Shown here piece after piece: positions 10,403 to 10,412 of a DNA stretch of 10,412 nt. Made by a program: the position numbers and the translations under genes. Location of the stretch: positions 1 through 10,412 of the forward strand of contig JAIYEC010000011.1 in assembly GCA_027487145.1 (NCBI GenBank), given 5' to 3'. This stretch comes from a bacterium. GTDB taxonomy: Bacteria; Patescibacteriota; Minisyncoccia; Phycocordibacterales; UBA918. The first letter of the stretch is position 1. The number at the start of each line of letters is the position of its first letter. The notes beneath the pieces are model-generated. The model was not told the origin of the DNA, searched no databases, and saw only the letters and a program-made list of their open reading frames with translations.

Positions 10403-10412
10403 GGTTGGCGCT

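Overview
The window looks like a chromosomal segment of a Candidate Phyla Radiation (Patescibacteria) bacterium, most likely a parcubacterial lineage. This rests on a very short release factor 2 (287 aa), a CxxC/CxxC zinc-ribbon protein and a secreted peptidoglycan-binding protein of types common in that group, tRNA genes interrupted by group I introns, an almost complete lack of Shine-Dalgarno sequences, and many tight, perfect terminator hairpins. A recognisable RF2 with an SPF tripeptide argues that UGA is still a stop codon, so this is not the Gracilibacteria/SR1 code. The species cannot be named from the window.

Region by region. 1-439: the 3' end of a group I intron, the 3' exon of tRNA-Asp(GUC), then about 360 bp of terminators, hairpins and partial copies of the tRNA-Asp 3' end. 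476-1075: a YjdF/DUF2238-like membrane protein. 1127-1792: a putative LAGLIDADG-like homing endonuclease whose reading frame runs into the next gene, tRNA-Thr(GGU), which carries a 203-nt group I intron (1763-1965). 2125-2865: a slipin (SPFH membrane protein). 2914-3147 (minus): a small basic protein and the only gene here with a clear Shine-Dalgarno. 3246-7439: a plus-strand block prfB, ftsE, ftsX, pyrG (translation termination, divisome ABC complex, CTP synthesis). 7644-7714: intact tRNA-Gln(UUG), again followed by inverted and direct copies of its own 3' end. 7921 to about 8177 (minus): a probable unclassified non-coding RNA with a consensus promoter and terminator. 8356-8877: a DUF1993 protein. 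8946-9995 (minus): a secreted peptidoglycan-binding protein. 10175-10402 (minus): a zinc-ribbon protein that may extend past the window edge.

How it works together. ftsE and ftsX form one transport/division complex and are 8 bp apart; pyrG follows ftsX by 15 bp, so ftsEX-pyrG is probably one transcript, with a promoter just upstream of ftsE. Three genes (the DUF2238 protein, the endonuclease and prfB) share an extended -10 box TGN-TATACT exactly 6 nt before the ATG, which predicts leaderless mRNAs.

Most worth following: (1) units of about 173-185 bp downstream of tRNA-Asp and tRNA-Gln that contain an inverted copy of the tRNA end, a hairpin with a shared GGTCGNGAA/ATTCNTGACC base, and a direct copy of the tRNA end or trailer, a possible non-autonomous element or RNA-processing device; (2) group I introns in tRNA-Asp and tRNA-Thr with an endonuclease frame overlapping the tRNA; (3) the orphan minus-strand RNA, whose promoter overlaps a perfect palindrome.
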